Shown: positions 13,911 through 36,260 of the stretch, piece after piece
How the letters are laid out: each line of letters opens with the position of its first letter
How positions within the stretch are numbered: the stretch's first letter is position 1
Source of the DNA: Anseranas semipalmata
Lineage: Eukaryota > Chordata > Aves > Anseriformes > Anseranatidae
DNA length: 64,000 nucleotides
Direction: 5' to 3'
NCBI GenBank assembly: GCA_013399115.1
Contig: VXAA01005234.1
Coordinates: forward strand, 474,821-538,820
The notes under the pieces: generated by a model
Seen by the model: the letters and a program-made list of their open reading frames with translations, nothing else
The model's database searches: none
What the model was told of the DNA's origin: nothing
Program-made: the position numbers and the translations under genes

Positions 13911-16900
13911 ACCAGTGATGTTATCTGTACCAAGTTTTCACTTTTTTAAGCACTATTATTGATGAGAGACAGAAAAACACTTTACAAGTTAATTTCTGTA
14001 TACATAAAAGAATATTTTTTCATATGTTTAATTCAGCATACAATTATAAATGTAGTGAAGAAATATATTATAAAGTATTTATAACAGAAATTTAGACTTT
14101 AGAAATTGGAGCTATTATATCTCCATGCTACCACTTACTTTTTGGATAGCTTTGTAGTTTAAAGTCATTTGACTGGCTCTATAAAAGACCATTCTATAAA
14201 AAGGTGATGAAATATATTTTCTAGCTCATAAATGCGCTGTGAGGATTAGTCAGTGTTTGTATTGGACTTCGACGATAGAGGCAATTCTATTAAATGTGCA
14301 AAAAAAAATGCACATTTAGATCAGTTCACAATTCAAAACCCCAATTGTTGCATATTCTCCTTTTTTATTACACCAGCATACTTTGAATTTTATTTAGTAA
14401 CATACTCAGAATAATTGATTATTCAACTAATAATTATCCATTCTGAATAAAACAACTTGATTACTAAGCCTGATGATGAAAATCCAGTCAGGAAAGAACC
14501 CTTTCAAACACAACAGCATTCTGCAGATATCCTTAAATATTAAAAGGGTGAGCTATATTTAGTAAATTCTTCCGAAGAGGGAGAAGAACGGATGCTAATT
14601 TCCTGTGTCATCAGATTTGTGTGTGTGTGTCAGCAGCATTCCTAAAGCACCGTCTACTACACAATCACCATCTACACAAGCATCAGGCAGCGTTCAACAT
14701 TTCCCTGGGTGGTTCCTGTTTATCAGCAAGGAAAACGGTCTACTTTGGGGTCATGTCGTTCTCATCGATTATTTAATATTTGGTGTATGTGTGCACTGTT
14801 TGTTCTGCTCAGTTATTCATCAGTGAGCGCAGAACCTTGCTTAGCAAAGGAAACTGAGGAGTTACGGCACTGATGTCATTTTGCAGGTGGCGCTGACTTA
14901 ACCCGCTGTGGCCAGCCCCTGTCAAAGACCATGACAGTCAATAGAAAGAAATTCCTTGACTTTGAGGCATTGGATGGGGTCCAAGATGCTTGTGATAGAC
15001 ACTGTACAGCATGGTCAGTGGGTGGTTTTGATGATGGCCTCATCTGGAAATTCATCTGAAAACCTTTTTCTCTGCGGCTTTTTAAAATATGGCTCTGCTG
15101 CCACTAGGAACATGGAGAGAAATGAACATTATAGGAAATCTGGCAATTAAAAACCTTAATGCACAGATGCTGTCTTCTCCTCCAGCAAAATCCCGTTCGC
15201 TTCCCTGCTGCCAGCCAGCCAGAAAGTCACGTATGTCTGTTTTGCTTTTTCCTTTTCAGTGACAGTTGTCACTAAAAAAGAGAGAAATTAAATTAATCTA
15301 GAGAGAAAGCTGTTTCTTATAGGCAGTTTCTCGGACTGCTAAAAGTGAGACTGAACCTCCAAGTACTGTCACAGCAGAGACAGGGACTGGAGCCGCTGTG
15401 CGAATTTTCCTGGTTTCTTTGGAGCTGACCCATTGATAATGCTTGAGGCACGAACACGTTGTTTGTAAACTATGAGGAAAAAACATGTGGAGTGATGATT
15501 TACTGTTTTCTGACTGCCTGACATTTGATTGCTTAATGCAGTAATCCACAATGGGTGAAACTGTTCCTGAAGCACTGGCTTCCATATGGTTGTGATTTTG
15601 TCAAAACATTTCAGTTCAGCAAATCCAGAACTAATTGTGAGGATGAACAGTTTTGATCATCCTGTTTTTCAAGATGTAAAACAGTTAAGAATTGTCTGTG
15701 TTTAACATCATAACAAAAAGTTTCATTTCCCAGTTTAGAGCAAGTTCTGGTTTAGAAACTGGCATTAATTTATGCTTCTGTGAACAGCATTTGAACGTGT
15801 TCAAAAGTCAAAATAAAATATCAAGCTTTAGACATCTAATCTCAATAATTTATGAGACAAGACTGTATCTTCCTGCTTAGCTCTCCAGAAAAAGACAAAG
15901 CCCTGCCATGGGGCAATATGTAGGGGAAGCCATAGGGAGGCAGCCAGCAGCAAGTCTTCTTTATTTTCTGCTCTGCACTTGGGGCTGGTGCGTTTTGCTT
16001 CTGGCTCTGCTGTGAGTACAAACTGCTGGATCAGGTTGCGAGACCTGTGGCTGCTCTGCTCTCAGCATGAGCATCCCGAGCAAGTGGTGCAGAAGAGCTG
16101 CAGCAGTGTTGCAGTCTAAAGGGCTGCTTTAGGGACATTGGGATTTTACTGCACAAACTGCTGGTGCTGCTCGGGTGTGTGTCCTTTGCCATCCGCTGCC
16201 TGCTTAGAGCCATCCATGCTTTGACTCCTGCTATTGAAGCTATGCAGTATTTGTCTGCCTTTCTGCGGACCTCTATCAGCAGAACATCCCACCTCTCCGT
16301 GCCCGAGTACAGTGAGAAAGAAGCCACATTTCAGTTGCCAGTCCTTTAGATATTTTTTTTTTCCAGTAGTTTCAGACTTGCTATTTTCTGTTGATAAATA
16401 TATCAAAAAGGTTTTGCAGAGACTGTGCTGAGTCTCACAATGTGGTTTTGATGAGTGAACATTCTAGTTTTTACTGGGTTACATAGGGCAAGACTTTTTT
16501 ATAAAACTGCTTCTTTTTATGTGCCTGAAAGGGACATTACTATTAATGGTTTATTGTAAGAGGAAGACAGCAGTGTATTTAAGATATCTTGAAGACATTA
16601 GGTAACATTAAAGAGCCATGTGAAGATCCAAGTATGCCTAGAAGAAAAGAGAACAGCAAGTAGCTTATGTGGATACCCACACATAGCTTTTTGTAAGCCT
16701 TTGAACTGTTTTAGATATAAAAGACACCCACATTTCAAAGGCCACCAGGCCTTCTGCTGCTCTAATTCTCTCCTGAAGTCCTTAGGTAACAGAATTCACA
16801 CTAGAGAAGATAAGATTTTTCCTAGATTCAGTTACTGGGGCAGAACATCCTTTAAGCTGATATTATTTGTCTGGAAAGCAGTGCACAGGCAACAGCCGGT

Positions 16901-18462
16901 TGGATGGGACTGTGGCAGAGGGGAACAAGCAGTTCTTTTTACCTTACAGCTACATTGCTGGAAATAAAAGCAAGTACCGCAGTCCACAGTGTTTACTTTG
17001 GGTTTCAGTATCAATGCAATAAAATAAATTGCTTATTGACCACTTTAAAAATGACTGATGACTCAGTGCTGTCTGTTATGTTATGCATGAGGGATGTGCT
17101 TATACGTCCCCTTGGAGGTGAATCTTTACAGTATAATTTGAAGCTGGCTAGGTAGCTGTAGCATTTCGTCCACATACTTGTCTTGATAGTACCATTTTAT
17201 CCACTGATCGGCCAAGCTTTTTGCTCCCGTCAATTTGCATGTTGACCTATGCAGTCAAAGGTGAAGGGCCACATACATCCCTTCATATGAAAGGGAATGA
17301 GAAGGAACACACTCTCTAGTGCTTGCTATTTTAGTGGCAAGAAGATTTTCTTCTTTACACACTACTTTAACTGCAAATAAAGGTATATTGCATATCTGGC
17401 AAAACTTCAGCAGGGTGACCTTCTGATGCTCAGTTTATGTGCTGTGAAAAATAAAGAGCTGAGCACATCTCCCTGAGAGTTTTGCCAAATGGGGTTGATC
17501 CCACTCGATCCCATGTGGTCAATACCACGCTGCAGTCACAGAAGGTGGAAAGGTGACTTCAGTGGTCAGGTCAGATTACTTTTAGCATGGCAGGCTCCTC
17601 AGGTGGTGGACACTGTCCCCTTGCCCACTTGCAGGGAGCTTGATGAGGATGCGACTGAAGGGCATCCAGCACAGTTGACCTACTACAGCCGCTGAAATGG
17701 CCCCATGGGGCCGCCCCAGACTGTAGCAGAGCCAGCCGGCATTAATGCAGAGAGAAGGGGAAGAGGGATTGTGTCCGCTCCCACAACACTGCCTTGCTAA
17801 GCACTCAGCTGAAGACCATACACATCAGGCAAGTTGCCTTAAGTAGATACTTGCACATAGCTCTTTATAAGCCTTTGAACCGCTTCATGCAAGGCATGCC
17901 AAGCACAGACCCTAATTTCCAGTGACAAAGGCCTCCCTCTATTTCTGTGTAGTTTTCTTTAAATCACTTTAGAACAATACTACTGCAGCCGCTCTGATCA
18001 CCTCTGCAACACTTGACTGTCGGAGGATGCTTGATCTCTTTCTCTGCACCTGTTCTGCGGTGGTTTAGGTGTATCCAGATGTGTCTCTACCCCTCCATGC
18101 AGGCTAAGCTGATAGTACTTCTGTACAGAGGCATTACAGGAAAATTTCATGGTATGGCCAGTGAAAACATCAAAGTCCATTGTAGAAGTTAAAAGAGAGA
18201 GAGAATATTTTAGCTGGTTGGAAGGCAGACTTTGGAAATAAGTTGCTTGCAGATTCTATTATTACAATCCCGGCCTAGACAAGAATAATGAAGTATTGAT
18301 GGAAGTTTTGCCAGAGCAAAGACTGCTGGGTTTCATACAGGGGAAAGATAGTATCTTCATTTAGTTTTATTAGACTCTTGATACTCTGCCCATGTATTTT
18401 TTAATTCACCACAGTAAAATTCTAATTAAAGAACAGACTTTGCTTCCCATTAATATGACACT

Positions 18463-18478
18463 AAAAAAAAAAAAAAAA
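18463..18478 (+). repeat. A16 homopolymer run
   Basis: Sixteen consecutive adenines in intronic DNA. No upstream polyadenylation signal or retrocopy body was recognised, so it is listed only as a simple repeat. A similar A17 run lies at 19216-19232 and an A14 run at 44915-44928. Confidence 0.9.
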
Positions 18479-21400
18479 CACATTTTAAACAATGCAGCAT
18501 CTTCTCTAAAAAAGAATTATAATGAAAAGAAAAGCAGCTAGTATTGTATAGAATGTTGTCGCTCCCTTATGAAGCATTTCATGATTTTAAACTCCTTGTA
18601 ACATCCAGAGTGTCAGTAGAGTTAAAGGCTCATTAAACTGAGCAGTAATTTGTGCAAAAAGAAGTAGGAAGTCTTCTCAGAATTTTTTTGTGTTCTAATT
18701 TTCACTTCTTTTGAAGCCTCTGTCAAAATAGCTCATGTTGGAAATTCTGAAAACAACACTTTGATATCTGTCAGGAGTAGATGCTGTTTCTTCCATTTTG
18801 CTGCTTCCAAAATAGATTGAGTTCATTATGGGATTTGACCAGGCAGACATCCAGATAATTCAACTTTTCCTTGATTTGGAGTGATTTTGTTCTCATTTGT
18901 CCAGAAAGAAAATACACTACTAGGTAATTGTTCTAACCATTGTACAGAATGCTGTGGGAGTGTTCTTTAAAGGATTACTTCGGAAAGAAAACGTTTCCTC
19001 AGAGGATGCTAAATAAACTGCAGGGTCTCAAAAGTGGTGTGATTGAATTATGTACCACATGCTGGGGAGTCATTGACTAATGTGATCATCATCTGAGATT
19101 AAATCATGACCTAAATCAGCCACATGTTTCTTATCTGATTCAGACAATGAACTTCAGAGAGAATCAGTACAATCTTTCTTGAAGGATGAGAAGCTGTCCT
19201 CCTGTTCCTAAGGAGAAAAAAAAAAAAAAAAAGTAGATTAATTTCCTCCTGTAAGTAATAATCTATCCATTTGGGGGAAAATCAGCTGATGCTCCCTTCC
19301 TATCTTTTCCTTTCTGTCTGATGAAGACTGATCTATAAACTTGGAAAATGAGACTGACTGCAAGTTCTGTCAGCCCCAGATTAACCTCTGGTTTTTGCCA
19401 CTTGGGCAGATAGTTTTACAAATGCATATTTACACATGCAAAATATATTCTCTGGGCAGTCTTAGAGATGTAAACACTGAGACTGGCGTTTTCTTTGTTG
19501 TAGTTGTGTATGCTGTGACTGAAAGTCTGGCATCGGAGATAAAAACGCCAGTGAGTTCAGAGCATACACTGTTGCACAGAAACCTATGTTTAGGAACCTT
19601 AAGGCTGCAGAGATACGAGCTCAGAAAACAGAAAATGCCAGGGCTTGTAAACAGTAGCCTGTGCTCAAAAGGCAATATCACGATTCATAGGCACAGACAC
19701 TGAATTACTGCTGTCCTTCCAACCTCTAATCTGACATTTTCTGATTTTTGTGACACCAACTTCATAAGTCAAATGTTTTATTTATATATGATGTTCCATG
19801 GTTTGTTTGTTTTTCCCTAAAAAGTAAATGGAGAATATGAAAAATTCCATCAAGGGTGTCATCAGGCTGCTATACACATGGCTCATCAGCATGGACCAGA
19901 ACAAACCTCTGACATGGGGGTAATGGACTAAGAGTGGAAGGCTGTCATCCTCTCCGCGGACCACTTACTACATGGAGATTAAACAGCCAGTGGCCCGTGG
20001 CTGCTACTAGGAACAATTGCAAGAGAAGTCCAGCTATGCCCCTGAAGCCTTTAATTGCAGATTGCTTTTAATATAGATGAAATCTTAGAGGAGTGTAGCT
20101 AATGAATTATCCAGAGGTGGCACTGAGTGTCTGCAAAGTGCATTTGTTATAACTTGATCAGATACAGGTGGGACAGTGCTCTGCCAAATCTCAAGCTATT
20201 GCTCTATACATGGAGGGCGTCCGAGCTTGTTGGCGAAAAGGATATAAAGATGTATTTTAACAAGCAAAACTTGCTGCTTTAGCTTACCAATTTAAGCCAA
20301 AATTCCTTTCCCCTGAAGCTGGAACTAGAGATGGTAAATTCTGCAAAACAGAGAAGTTGTCAGGAACCAAACATAGAATGTTATGGTGGAAAATACAGCT
20401 TGAACAATGCTACCAACTACCTGCCCGTGACAGCTCAGAGAATCTAAATGATGTTTGGAGCAGAATTATTTATTAAAATCTTTTTTTTTAACCAGTCACC
20501 CGATAAAATATTTATTTACAGAAATCCAACCTATTGGTTGCTTTGACAGTTATAGGACTGCTGTCATTTGTAAGACCCGAGAAAGACAAGTTGTCTCATG
20601 GTGTATTATCAGTATCTTGGTACAATTATGAAGAAGAAAATCAACTGCAGTTTAAGCAGTGTGGCCTAATCCATCTGCACCCACTGGTGTGTCTGTTGTA
20701 TAGATGACATTTTCTCATTCTGAAATCCCCAAATTTGAATGTTGGTCTCTAAGCATTTGTAAGAACATTTTTGAATGGAATTTCTGTAAATCTGGGTTAT
20801 TTTGAGGACAGTCATGGTCCATAAACATGTGTTGGAAATTCTGAGGATAAACAGTCTTAAAAGATAAACAGTTTTTTGGTTTAGAATCAAGCAGATCAGC
20901 AAGTGATCTTACAATATACTGGCAGATTCCTTTAGCAGTGTGTGGGCATTACTTGCAACGGCAGCACGTGAGGGACACACAGCATGGCTCAGAGCCAAAC
21001 ACAAAGTGACGTGATCTGTCGTTGTAAGAGGATTCTCTCTTTGTGAACCTTGTTTCAAACCTATTGCAGCCTTGGCTTCTGTTTCCAAAGGTGTTGAAGT
21101 GTGCCAGAATGAATCATGTTTGCACAGTGAATAGATATCAGCTCAATACAGGGACTATAATTTTCCTGTTGGGCTAAGTACAGGGAATAAAAAGCTAATT
21201 GATTATTTTAATTTCTCATTCACTACATCCAGGCGTATGTTTTAGCTTTTGCTGTTTCTTTTCCTTGTTTGCATTAGCTAGGCCAACGATTTAAAACCCA
21301 GTCAGATTCCAAAACTGAATTAGAGGGGGGAAAAACAGAGTTTGGGCTGCATTTCACCTTAATTTGTACTCATATAGTCATCGTACACTATTACAGTTAC

Positions 21401-24400
21401 ATTAAGGGGAAAATCTATCCCTAATTTCAAAATAAATTCTAACATAATCCATCTTAAACTATGTGTCCTCCTAGATTTACCAAGTTCATTTTGTTTGCTG
21501 TTTGCCTTTTTTAAGGCCTAGTATTTAAACATTTCAAACTGAGTTTGGAAATACTCCAGAATATTGATTGTTGACTATGAGCTACAATCTGCACTTTAAT
21601 TCATTGCAAATTTGCAGAAAGTTCCTTTAAAGTATGGATTCACTGAAGATTGCCACCAGGCAAATACGGTCCTGAGTCCTCAGACTGAGAAAAGCAACCA
21701 CTTGATTTTTTCAGCTGTGTTTTCTGCAGAATGTTGATGGATGTCCCACTGACTTTGCACACCTAGAATACAGGACTGGTCACTAGCTATACAAATAGAC
21801 ACGTGCAGGCTTGTGCTAATGAAAACAAAATAGCATAGACCTTAAGACCACAGCTTCTGGTGCTGCTGTGATACAAAATGCTGTTTTCATATTAGTAGTG
21901 TATCTGTGCTGTGATGGAAAAGCACTGGAAGAGCACTTCTGACTCTCTTGTTGGGTTAAGTCCCTTGAGAAATGGCATCTCTTCCTGGGAAGATGAATTT
22001 TATTCATCTGCTAAATTTTCAAACTTGTGTGTTTGCTTCATCTATGTCCAACTTGCACTGCTGCCCTGAATACTGGGTAGCTCTATTGATCCAGAACGCA
22101 GCAATTCACTAATCATTCCTAGAGGGGAATATAGCCATCTGGGAGGGAAGCAGCACTTCCAATGTGTCCTCGTGTGTTTAACAGGACAGAACTGGTAGCA
22201 GGATGTCATGCATGACTGTAGTGGCAGATATGCAGAGCCTGCTGCAATTAGCCCTTACTTCAACAAACCGCTGAGGCTCCGGGGTAGGGGTAGAGATGCG
22301 GAGAGGAAGAAAACACTTTGTGCTGTACTGAGCAACCTTTCCACGGAGGGATGAATCTCTCACCTGTCACACTACTGTATGCAGACAACTGTAATTATGC
22401 TTAGGCACCCAGCATCATCCTTTACAGAGTTATATTCATTTTTATTGGTGGCAATTAATCTCTAGTCATATTTCTGAAGAAGAAAAAGTGAGTAAGTTGG
22501 CACATTTGCCAGGGAATGTTAGCACGTGACCTGAAATATGGCAGCTCCCTTTAATGCAGCATCTCCCAGGAGAGCGCTAGCTATTTCGGGCTCATCTCTC
22601 ATGGTATTGACAAACACACCCGGAGTCTAAAGGGAGCATTTGTACCTTCCTGACATCACCACTCTCAGGTTGCTTTTCTTATTGATGGTATAGTTAAAGT
22701 CTCTGTATCATTTTGACATTTTTAATGGCATATGCATTTACAGTGTAGCTCTTGTGTAAGCTTTAATCAGCTTTCTGTTCACATATTGTTGCCATTATTA
22801 TTTATCTCTATTATGGTAACACATAGAGGCTATCAACAAGAGTAGGATTAGACTGTGCTTGGCTTGGATTGCATTTTAAAATGGTCTCTCTGTGCTCACA
22901 GGAGAAGTGGTGCTGATGATCCTCAAGTGCTGCAGGCTGCCATGGCACTGAGGCTACTTTGCTGAGTAGCACAGGAACTGGAACTGCTATCACACACCAG
23001 CTAGGATTTACCATACTGACACATATAGAAAAAATATGTCCCAGCTACTGAAGTCTTTGGTTTCTTCAGTTTTGTAATTTTCTAGCTGGAACTACTAGAC
23101 CTCAATCCTGTGGCTTGTTATGCGCTTGAGTAGTCTCACACATAAGTGGTCCTGTTGAGCTCAGTGGAACTACTCATGTGAATAAGTACTCGGATTTAGC
23201 TTATCAGCTCTGTACCTCTGTGTTTGTAAAGGTACAGAGAGGTTACCACAGTGCAGATCTATGTGTTATCACAGTATAAATATCACATAATGTCCCAGTG
23301 AAATCACATAGGTAAAGAATTTATTTGCAACTCCACAGTCTGTCACTGCAAATGGGACTTGAAAGAAAGAAAATTATAAAAAAAAAAAGAGAAGTTGATA
23401 AACTTTGAGCAACAAAGGTCTTATTTTCATGTTGGATTACGGCAGTGTAAAATCAAGAGAACATGATATTCGTTGATCACAAATTTTACACTAGCACAAG
23501 GCACATGAATTTCACTCATTTCCCTTTGCAATTAATCAGCAGTGGATGAATTGATACTGCATGAAATGGCCCTGCTCATTGTGACCCGTACAGGGCTTGA
23601 ACTGACAGCTAAAGCAGAAAATCTTTAGCATCCGAGATAAAGACTTAAATCTAGAAGGGGCCAGCTCATCATTGTGTACCTATGATCCCATCAATAGAGA
23701 GAAAACGGGATGTTTGCCTTGGTCATACACACATGCTATGGCTGGGGTTTCGAACCGTTTAGAGAACTATAGTCAAAACCTGCTTGTAGTTTTAGGAACA
23801 TAAAAAGGAGTCTAACAACTGCCAGGGCTGTATCAGGCATTGTAAATGAGACACGGTACGAGCCCCATCTTGGTTTTAGTTCTATTTTTTTCTGTCTTCC
23901 ATGAGCGCTCAGATGTACTTTAATCCTCATTTTATGTCCTCTCACTAATAAATCCCCATGAAATTCACATTCTTAGCAACTATCTGGTATGCCAAGCTGT
24001 TTTATTTCACAGATAATTAAAACAGTTTGGCTAGCTACTTTGGGCTAAACGTACTGAATGTTGCAATGTGTGCTCGCTGATGCCTTGTACTTACAAGCCT
24101 TTGGAAAATCTGTCTGTCAGCTGGTTTTCTGGTCACTGCAGGCTTCTTTTATTATCCAGATTTGTTTCTTTTCTAATGATTTTACAACCAATTAGAGGAA
24201 TTTCTGCTCTTTCCTGGAGCATTTTGTTCTTCCTTTTTTCTAGATCATGGAGTAAAATTTGGTACGGGGAGAAAGCAAACGTGACCAAATATAAATAGTA
24301 AATAAGTGTAAGATAAGACTTACATAAATGGAGCTGTGTTTGGGGCAGACACTGTAAAAGTGAACCAAGATGCTTGAGCTGATGTTGGGAAATGGTTTTC

Positions 24401-26228
24401 CCATCCTATAAAAGGTTTGCTTTCTCTTTCAAAGTGAAAAACACAAACCAAGCAGACAAATCTGATGGTTGGAACACTCATCTGCAGTGTGGAAGACCAA
24501 GGTATAAGTCATAACTTCTAATGAGTGTTATTGTTTGTATTAGGCAAATTAATTGCAGCTGGAGTTGTATCAGCCCAGAGCACCCCACAGTCTGGCAGTC
24601 AGGGCTCTAATATGAGGTGTGGTAAGGTGGGAATCAAGTCCCTGGATTAGGCAGGGTCGAGTTTGATTCTTGCATTCTACTGTACCAGGCAAAAGGCTAC
24701 TGGCTATGCCTGTGTGCTTCAGATTTTTGCCCTTTGTGGAGGTGCAGAACTGCATCCCTTGATTTTCAAGTTCTGCAGAAAACAAATCAGTATTTCTGGA
24801 ACGGAAATTGCTGGGAAACCCCAGCAGCTCCAGCAGATTTGCTCCCTGTCCCAGAGGGCTTGCAGAGTCTTACCAAGTGTCTATGTGAAATAAAGATAGA
24901 TCGCTTCCTTCCACACATTCTCAGTAATAATTTAAGGCTTCTAAGGAGTAAGATTTCATTTGCTTGGCTCTCAGTGGTGTTAGTGGGGAACTATCATCCC
25001 TGCTTACAGCAGTGGGAGAAATGAGGCACAGCAATAAACTGTCTTGTGTGAGGCACAAGCAGGATTATGCACAGCAGCATGTTGCACGTTCTGCTTTCTG
25101 CAGGACAAGAAGCCATGTCTCTCTGAATGTGCACCCTACAAGCCCCTGCAGATCCTCTTGGAGACCCTGAGATTGTCTTCTCATGGGTTTATTTTGGCCT
25201 TTGACACTGGTGCTCAAGAACATAAGTTTGTAAATTGATCATCAGGAGTGCTAATTGAGTGAAGTCTCTTTCTTCTCTATTTGTGCTGAATATCCTCAGA
25301 CTGACCAGTGAGTATCTGACTCCTCAAGAGGAAGAGGGACAAAAAGCTTGCCAAAATTAACTGAGAAATCTAGGTGTCCATGGTGGGTTTATAGCCAAAT
25401 ACTGTAGGAGGAGAGGGCTATGAAATTTGTAGGACAGGAGCTTCTGGCTTTATGTGTTGTTTACATTTGCCTTGCTAGGTCTGGAAACAGATCCAGCCCT
25501 GAGAAGCTGCGAGTGTCACCTGGGGATTAGTTTACAGGTTTGCCAATAAAAGAGTTTGTGAAGACAGCTACGTCGCTGGGATTACACACTTATTTCTTGC
25601 ATGCCAGTGGATTTTACGCTGGCAGAATAGTTTTTGCTGATATGATTGAAACCAGCTCTCTGAGCACAACCAGCTGTACTTGGAACATGATCTGTAAGTG
25701 TGTCTTCAGCAGAGATTTTGCCAGCAACTCTATTCTGAGTAGCAGGCACAGCTATATTAACAGGTTGGGAAGTGGAGGGTAGGACTCCTGAAGAAATCCT
25801 TGGTTTTCTGCTGACCATCTTCTGAGGAAATCTTAACCCCTGGGTGTTTTCTTTGAGCTGTTTTGTATGCATACATATTAAATGGGTGTTTTGCAGGTGC
25901 TGATTACTGTTTCTATAGCAAATCATGATCAAGCTGCTTCCATACTGCTGACTTCCCTCTCTCATCCTGCATGTGGTCCCTAAACAAGGAGAGATCAGGC
26001 AGGATTGTCATGTGAAGGGTTCTCTCTATGCATAACTGCATTTTGTGGAGAATCTGCCCTCCATGTCAATGGCCATAGGCTTTGGTGCCCTTCTACAGTG
26101 CTAATACATACTGTTGGTGGCACAGAAATTACCTGACATTCACACTCCATACCTTCATTCCTTAGCCTGGGTTAAGCAGCCTCAAGAACTCCTGACTTAT
26201 TTTGTGCCCTGTCATCTCTTTACTCCAG

Positions 26229-26266
26229 AAAACAAACAAACAAACAAACAAACAAACAAACAAAAA
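26229..26266 (+). repeat. (CAAA)8 tetranucleotide microsatellite
   Basis: Eight perfect CAAA units starting at 26233, flanked by extra adenines, lie about 480 bp upstream of the first visible MEGF11 exon. An array of this length is likely to vary in copy number between individuals. No coding role. Confidence 0.95.
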
Positions 26267-26726
26267 CACCACCAAAGGAGAAAGCCTTCTCAGATTATCA
26301 TATTTATTATCTTAAGGGAACAGTGCAAAGAAACAATATTTGATGACATTATTAAATCTACAGGATTTGCTTGGTAATTCTACCTGTCATTACCTACACT
26401 GCTGTCAGGATGTGATCCTCTGCGTCTAATTCCACTATAAATTCATTCCTTCCAGCTATCTAAGAGCACTAAGAAACAGGATATTAAAAGATTTAGGTCC
26501 TGATCCAATAAGGGTGTTAAACAAGCGCTCAAATTTAGGTGTATAACTGATGCTCTTGTCTCCTTGCATGCTAATGTACATTGCTGGCTCAGGGGGCAGT
26601 TTTAAAAAGTTTGAGGGCCCTTTAGAAAGTTCCTGAATTAGCAATGCCTCTTTGCCTGCTTGCCAACCCAAGCACAAGAGGCAGGTATGAGACGCTTGCG
26701 AAGCACGTGTCTAATCATCGTGGTAA

Positions 26727-34211
<7,485 letters not shown>

Positions 34212-35559
34212 TAAAAATCAAAACTGCAAAGCCTTTACTTTTAACCATGAATTAGCAATATTTGTATCCCTTCTAGGACAATCTTACTCTCAGAAAAACA
34301 GTGTTGTGTTTCTCTTGCTGAGATTAGGTTCATCCTTCTGAAGCAGTTCAAATATTATAAATGTGGCAATATTATTACTTTTTATTGGCAATGCTCTCCA
34401 TTTACAGTTTTTTTTAATATAACTTTTAAAATTTAATGGATTAAATTTAATTTAGATATTTACAGTGATAAATTTAATAGAGAGCATTACATGTTTACAA
34501 GATATGTAAATGAACTATATTTATACAAATTAATATCCTCAAGAGTAAGCAATGCAGCAGTTTAATGTTTCCCTCAGCCCCTCTGTGCTGCTGCAGCACT
34601 GATCCATCTCAGACACCAACAAAGGGTGATAAATCCTCAAAATTTATAAATGAAAGGCTTCACCCATAAATCGATCTAAGAAGATGATAACGTTGTTTTA
34701 CAAAGGTGTCATGGATTTAGCAAAATGACTACAGAGCAAAGTCGAGGTGGGATTGTAACACATGTTGGCTTAGCCCTCCAGCTAATCCTGCCAGCCAAGC
34801 TAACAATGGTGAGGAAGCTGCAGTTGAACAAGCTTTCATTTGCAGTTTTCACTAGAGATTGGACTGTGTCACCAGAGTTTCCAGAGACCATGGGCACAGC
34901 TCACTAGCATTTCCTATTCTAAAGCCCTTTCTCCTATATCTTCCCTTCTTTTATTAGCTAGAACAAGCTAGTACTGGTATGCTGACATGCTGAAATTATA
35001 CTTTTATGCAGCAAAGCTCACTGGAATTTCTCATTTCTTTCATTATTGTATAGTCAGCAGGTCTTTATAGCACACAAACAGACCATCCTTCAGCACTACT
35101 CTGGGGGTCAAAAGGCCATGTTCTGTCCTGTTAAATGTGGATGCTCCTTGTTTCCATGTTATTGACCGTGGTAATTGGCAAGGGGCTCTGGAGACTGTCA
35201 GGATTTACATGTGGTTAAATAAGGTGGAAACACTTATTATTTCAAATTAATTTAGTGGAGGAGACATCAGTGTGTCTCTCTTCCCCCATCCTCCGTCTGG
35301 AGGCAGTGATTTTGGGATCCCTGGGATACACTGTGAGGGCACCATATAATTACTATCGCTAACCAAAGTTTTCTCTTTCTCACCTTTTGGAGACGATTCC
35401 ACTAAAAGAAGCAGCTGTGCAGCCTGGACACCTATACTAGTGAACACACTCCAATCACAAGCCATCCTCAGTCCTGGCCCTCTGGCTGTAGGTCTCCTCA
35501 TCTGGTTGTTGCAGACCTAGATCGATTTCTGGCCATAAGTGAATCAACAGTGTTAGAGC

Positions 35560-36260
35560 TGTCAGGAGCTTCCAGCCAGCAGCCTGCAGCTGAGCCAGCT
35601 TCTTTGCTCAGCTGCCAATATAGCCTCCAGCCACAAGGGAGGACATGCAGCAGAAGAGCTGGCTCTGCTACACGAGCATGGCACAGAGAAAGAACAGCAA
35701 CGGAGTTGTCATACTGCCTGCAACACTCAGGCTCACTCCAGCAATAAGAGCAGATAAACTGGGGAGTAGGACCATCGGGGACCAGGAAAGGAGATGGCAA
35801 GTAGATAGCAGAAGACCCAGTTCTGCCTCCTGTCAAAAGCAGAGTTTTTTGCCACTTGATCCCTCTTGGAGAGGGGCTGGAGAAGGAGGCTTAGGGAGGG
35901 ACAGCAGAGGAGGCACTACACGGCAGACTTTACAAGAACTGTCCTTGAGCAAAGGGAGTGTGGGCTCTTCAGATCTGTTCTTGGAGAAAAGTGAGAGAGA
36001 TTTGGACTCCAAGGAGAGATGTGGCTTGGGAAGACAGAGAAAAGCAGGGAGGGAGAAAATAAGGCACGATTGGCTGGAAGAGGTTGAAAAGAAGCCAAGG
36101 GAAGGTCTCACAGTGAACTTGTACCCAAGCAAAACCCTTAGGAGTGGCTCACCTGCCCTCTCCTGGAGCAGGGAGGTAAAAGATAGACACTGAAGGGTGA
36201 GGCTGAAGAGCAGAAATGCAGGAACGTGGAAAGATGAATGAGTACAGGAGAAAGTTAGAT
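35560..36260 (+). other. Purine-rich intronic block open on both strands
   Basis: The + strand is strongly enriched in A and G (GGAGAAGGAGG, AGAGAAAAGCAGGGAGGGAG). This depletes stop codons and yields a 182-codon frame (35645-36193) and an opposing 145-codon frame (35833-36270, minus). The predicted proteins are low in complexity and match no family I know, so I do not call them genes. The block could be a degenerate element I do not recognise. Confidence 0.5.

Noticed and set aside
13525..13962. Overlapping frames of 65-120 codons in the CpG-rich island
   Set aside because: Every frame is partly open because of high GC; none shows domains. Kept only as a possible promoter segment.
22046..22075. 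Cys-Cys-Pro reading resembling the EMI-domain end of MEGF proteins
   Set aside because: Only CCP-x-Y matches; the flanking codons do not fit the expected QCCPGYYESG and the following Cys residues are absent.
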